Shown: positions 62,773 to 64,000 of the stretch, in pieces | Layout: each line of letters opens with the position of its first letter | Numbering within the stretch: position 1 is the first letter of the stretch | DNA from: Enterobacter asburiae | Lineage (GTDB): Bacteria > Pseudomonadota > Gammaproteobacteria > Enterobacterales > Enterobacteriaceae | DNA length: 64,000 bases | Direction of reading: 5' to 3' | NCBI RefSeq assembly: GCF_007035645.1 | Contig: NZ_AP019632.1 | Span: 248,001-312,000, forward strand | Program-made: the position numbers and the translations under genes | Notes under the pieces: generated by a model | Told to the model about the DNA's origin: nothing | What the model saw: only the letters and a program-made list of their open reading frames with translations | The model's database searches: none

Positions 62773-63261
62773 ATGAAAAAACCTGACTGTATTCGACACT
62801 GGCGCGACGTTGAAGGCGCGGATGATTCGACCTATCCAGATAGCGATGAGCGTTTTTCTATCGGCGCCCCGTTGGCTCGCAAGCTTGGGCTCGGGCGCAT
62901 TGGTATCCATCACGAGCGTTTACCGCCCGGGCGCAGGACGTCCTATCCGCACGCGGAAAGCGATGAAGAAGAGTTCGTTTATGTGCTCGAAGGTCATCCA
63001 GAAGCGTGGATCAATGGCTATTTATGGAAACTTGAACCGGGCGACAGCGTGGGGTTTCCTGCCGGAACCGGTATTTGCCACACCTTTATCAACAACACGG
63101 ACGAAGAGGTGCGGTTACTGGTCGTTGGCGAGGCCAATAAGAAGCACAACCGCATCTACTACCCGCTCAACCCTGTGTATGCCGCCACGCGTGAGGATCG
63201 CTGGGTAGACCACCCGCCCCAGTTTTTTGGACCGCATGATGGAAAACCTGGGAAAAAATAA
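62773..63261 (+). CDS. Cupin-domain protein of unknown function
   Basis: A 162-residue protein with a single cupin fold. Motif 1 is PHAESDEEEFVYVLEGHPEAWING and motif 2 is PGDSVGFPAGTGICHTFINNTDEEVRLLVVGE, giving likely metal ligands (His-x-x-x-x-Glu, Glu, and His in CHTF). The C-terminus (RIYYPLNPVYAATREDRWVDHPPQFFGPHDG) is family-specific. It resembles the COG3837 group of uncharacterised cupins. There is no signal peptide. It is a single gene facing away from zur; a zinc link is only a guess. AAACCGGGAAAT precedes the ATG. Confidence 0.85.
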   Translation: MKKPDCIRHWRDVEGADDSTYPDSDERFSIGAPLARKLGLGRIGIHHERLPPGRRTSYPHAESDEEEFVYVLEGHPEAWINGYLWKLEPGDSVGFPAGTGICHTFINNTDEEVRLLVVGEANKKHNRIYYPLNPVYAATREDRWVDHPPQFFGPHDGKPGKK

Positions 63262-63298
63262 TTTCCTCTTCTATAAATATTGAGGGCCGTCACAAAAT

Positions 63299-63433
63299 AT
63301 AACAGGCCGTAAGGGAGTTTTACTTAGGGATAGAAATAGCGGGTCTTTTACTACTTATTCACAGCAATAGTTCGTTCCTGTTTGGGTGATAACAGACAGG
63401 GGTTATTTCATAACAGACTATAACGGGCATACT
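63299..63433 (+). promoter_or_regulatory. Spacer with repeated ATAACAG motifs before the TraF-like gene
   Basis: ATAACAG occurs at 63299-63305, 63389-63395 and 63410-63416, and a related TATAACGG at 63419. The last two full copies extend to ATAACAGAC and are exactly 21 bp apart, two helical turns, just before the start codon. They may be binding sites for an unknown regulator. The ribosome-binding site is weak. Confidence 0.3.
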
Positions 63434-64000
63434 GTGAAAAAAAATTTTAAATTTTCGGTGGTTAGTATCGCTGTTTCCTTGTTTATGGCAAATCAGGCGG
63501 GAGCAGCTAATACCTGGACAGAATCACGTAGCGACGCAATGGGTGGCACTGGCGTTGCCTCCGGGAGCTATGGTAGCGGGGCGTTAATCAACCCCGCGTT
63601 GCTGGCAAAGGCAAAACCGGACGATGATGTGACGGTCATTTTGCCGTCCGTTGGCGTACAGGTAACGGATGAGGACAATCTTCAGGACGAGATTGATACC
63701 ATCAACGACAAAATCAATCACTATAAGGATGTGGTTGATGACCTCACGCCAAGGGAGATCATCACCAATCCGTTAGGTTCCATTAATCAATTCCAGGGCG
63801 CGGCCAAAGATCTGGCCGATGAGCTGGACTATCTCAAGGGTAAAACCGCACGCGCGACGGCAGGTGCAGGGCTTGCCGTGAGTATTCCTAACGATGTGCT
63901 TTCCGTGGCCTTTATGGCGAAAGGCTATGCCCATGGCCGGGTGAGCTCGTCTATCGATCAGCAAGATATTGATTATCTGCGCGGTATTCAACAAAGCAAA
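63434..64000 (+). CDS. TraF-family (PF13729-like) outer-membrane protein, 3' end missing
   Basis: An open frame running to the window end (189 codons). A signal peptide MKKNFKFSVVSIAVSLFMANQAGA precedes NTWTESRSDAMGGTGVASGSYGSGALINPALLAKAKPDDDVTVILPSVGVQV, the porin-like N-terminus of the 'conjugal transfer protein TraF' family found on many enterobacterial chromosomes. A coiled-coil-prone segment follows (DNLQDEIDTINDKINHYKDVVDDL), then strands (TAGAGLAVSIPNDVLSVAFMAKGYAHG). The GTG start is inferred from the signal peptide. There are no transfer genes around it, so a role in conjugation is unlikely. Function is unknown. Confidence 0.75.
   Translation, partial: MKKNFKFSVVSIAVSLFMANQAGAANTWTESRSDAMGGTGVASGSYGSGALINPALLAKAKPDDDVTVILPSVGVQVTDEDNLQDEIDTINDKINHYKDVVDDLTPREIITNPLGSINQFQGAAKDLADELDYLKGKTARATAGAGLAVSIPNDVLSVAFMAKGYAHGRVSSSIDQQDIDYLRGIQQSK

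Noticed and set aside
63434..64000. TraF-like gene as evidence of a conjugative element
   Set aside because: It belongs to the chromosomal porin-like TraF family; no other transfer genes are seen.

Overview
The window is chromosomal DNA from a member of the Enterobacteriaceae, most likely Enterobacter or a close relative (Lelliottia, Leclercia, Klebsiella). Almost every protein is collinear with, and very similar to, a well-known Escherichia coli K-12 protein. Gene content differs from E. coli in ways common in the Enterobacter group: a panS-type transporter, an extra GABA aminotransferase, a chromosomal TraF-like porin-fold protein, and REP, REPIN-like and ERIC intergenic repeats. Orthology was judged by recall of E. 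coli sequences and motifs, not by a database search. I see no prophage, insertion sequence, CRISPR array, tRNA or rRNA.

Layout. (1) 1-25751 follows E. coli minute 91: metH (5' end cut off), yjbB, a toxin-antitoxin pair where E. coli has pepE, rluF, yjbD, panS, lysC, pgi, the yjbEFGH exopolysaccharide operon, psiE, the divergent malGFE / malK-lamB-malM maltose regulon, ubiC and ubiA. (2) 25839-56562 is a block that in E. coli lies near minute 77: zntA, yhhN, yhhM, yhhL, rsmD, ftsYEX, rpoH, a GABA aminotransferase, livJ, panM, livKHMGF, ugpBAECQ, yhhA, ggt, yhhY, the sRNA RyhB, yhhX, yhhW, gntR, gntK, gntU. (3) 56682-62658 returns to the minute-91 order: plsB, dgkA, lexA, dinF, yjbJ, zur. After that come a cupin gene and the start of a TraF-family gene, cut off by the window end. 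In E. coli ubiA is next to plsB, so the 31-kb middle block is a rearrangement, and both of its borders carry REP hairpins with a shared core.

How the genes work together. Three complete ABC importers are present: maltose (MalEFGK with the LamB porin), branched-chain amino acids (LivJ/LivK with LivHMGF) and glycerol-3-phosphate (UgpBAEC with the diesterase UgpQ). Each has a hairpin or palindromic repeat between the binding-protein gene and the first permease gene. Their control sites are readable: MalT boxes and a CRP site, Lrp-like sites, and four 11-bp PhoB repeats. Other recognisable regulation includes the ZntR operator of zntA, the sigma-E promoter and DnaA box of rpoH, the Fur box of ryhB, GntR and CRP sites at gntK-gntU, and two LexA boxes at lexA.

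I did not find a wholly new biological system. The most notable points are the REP-bordered 31-kb rearrangement, three tandem 94-bp copies of the livF terminator, a lysC leader in which I cannot find the expected lysine riboswitch, a hairpin that covers the yjbD ribosome-binding site, and the shared hairpin placement in the three ABC operons.
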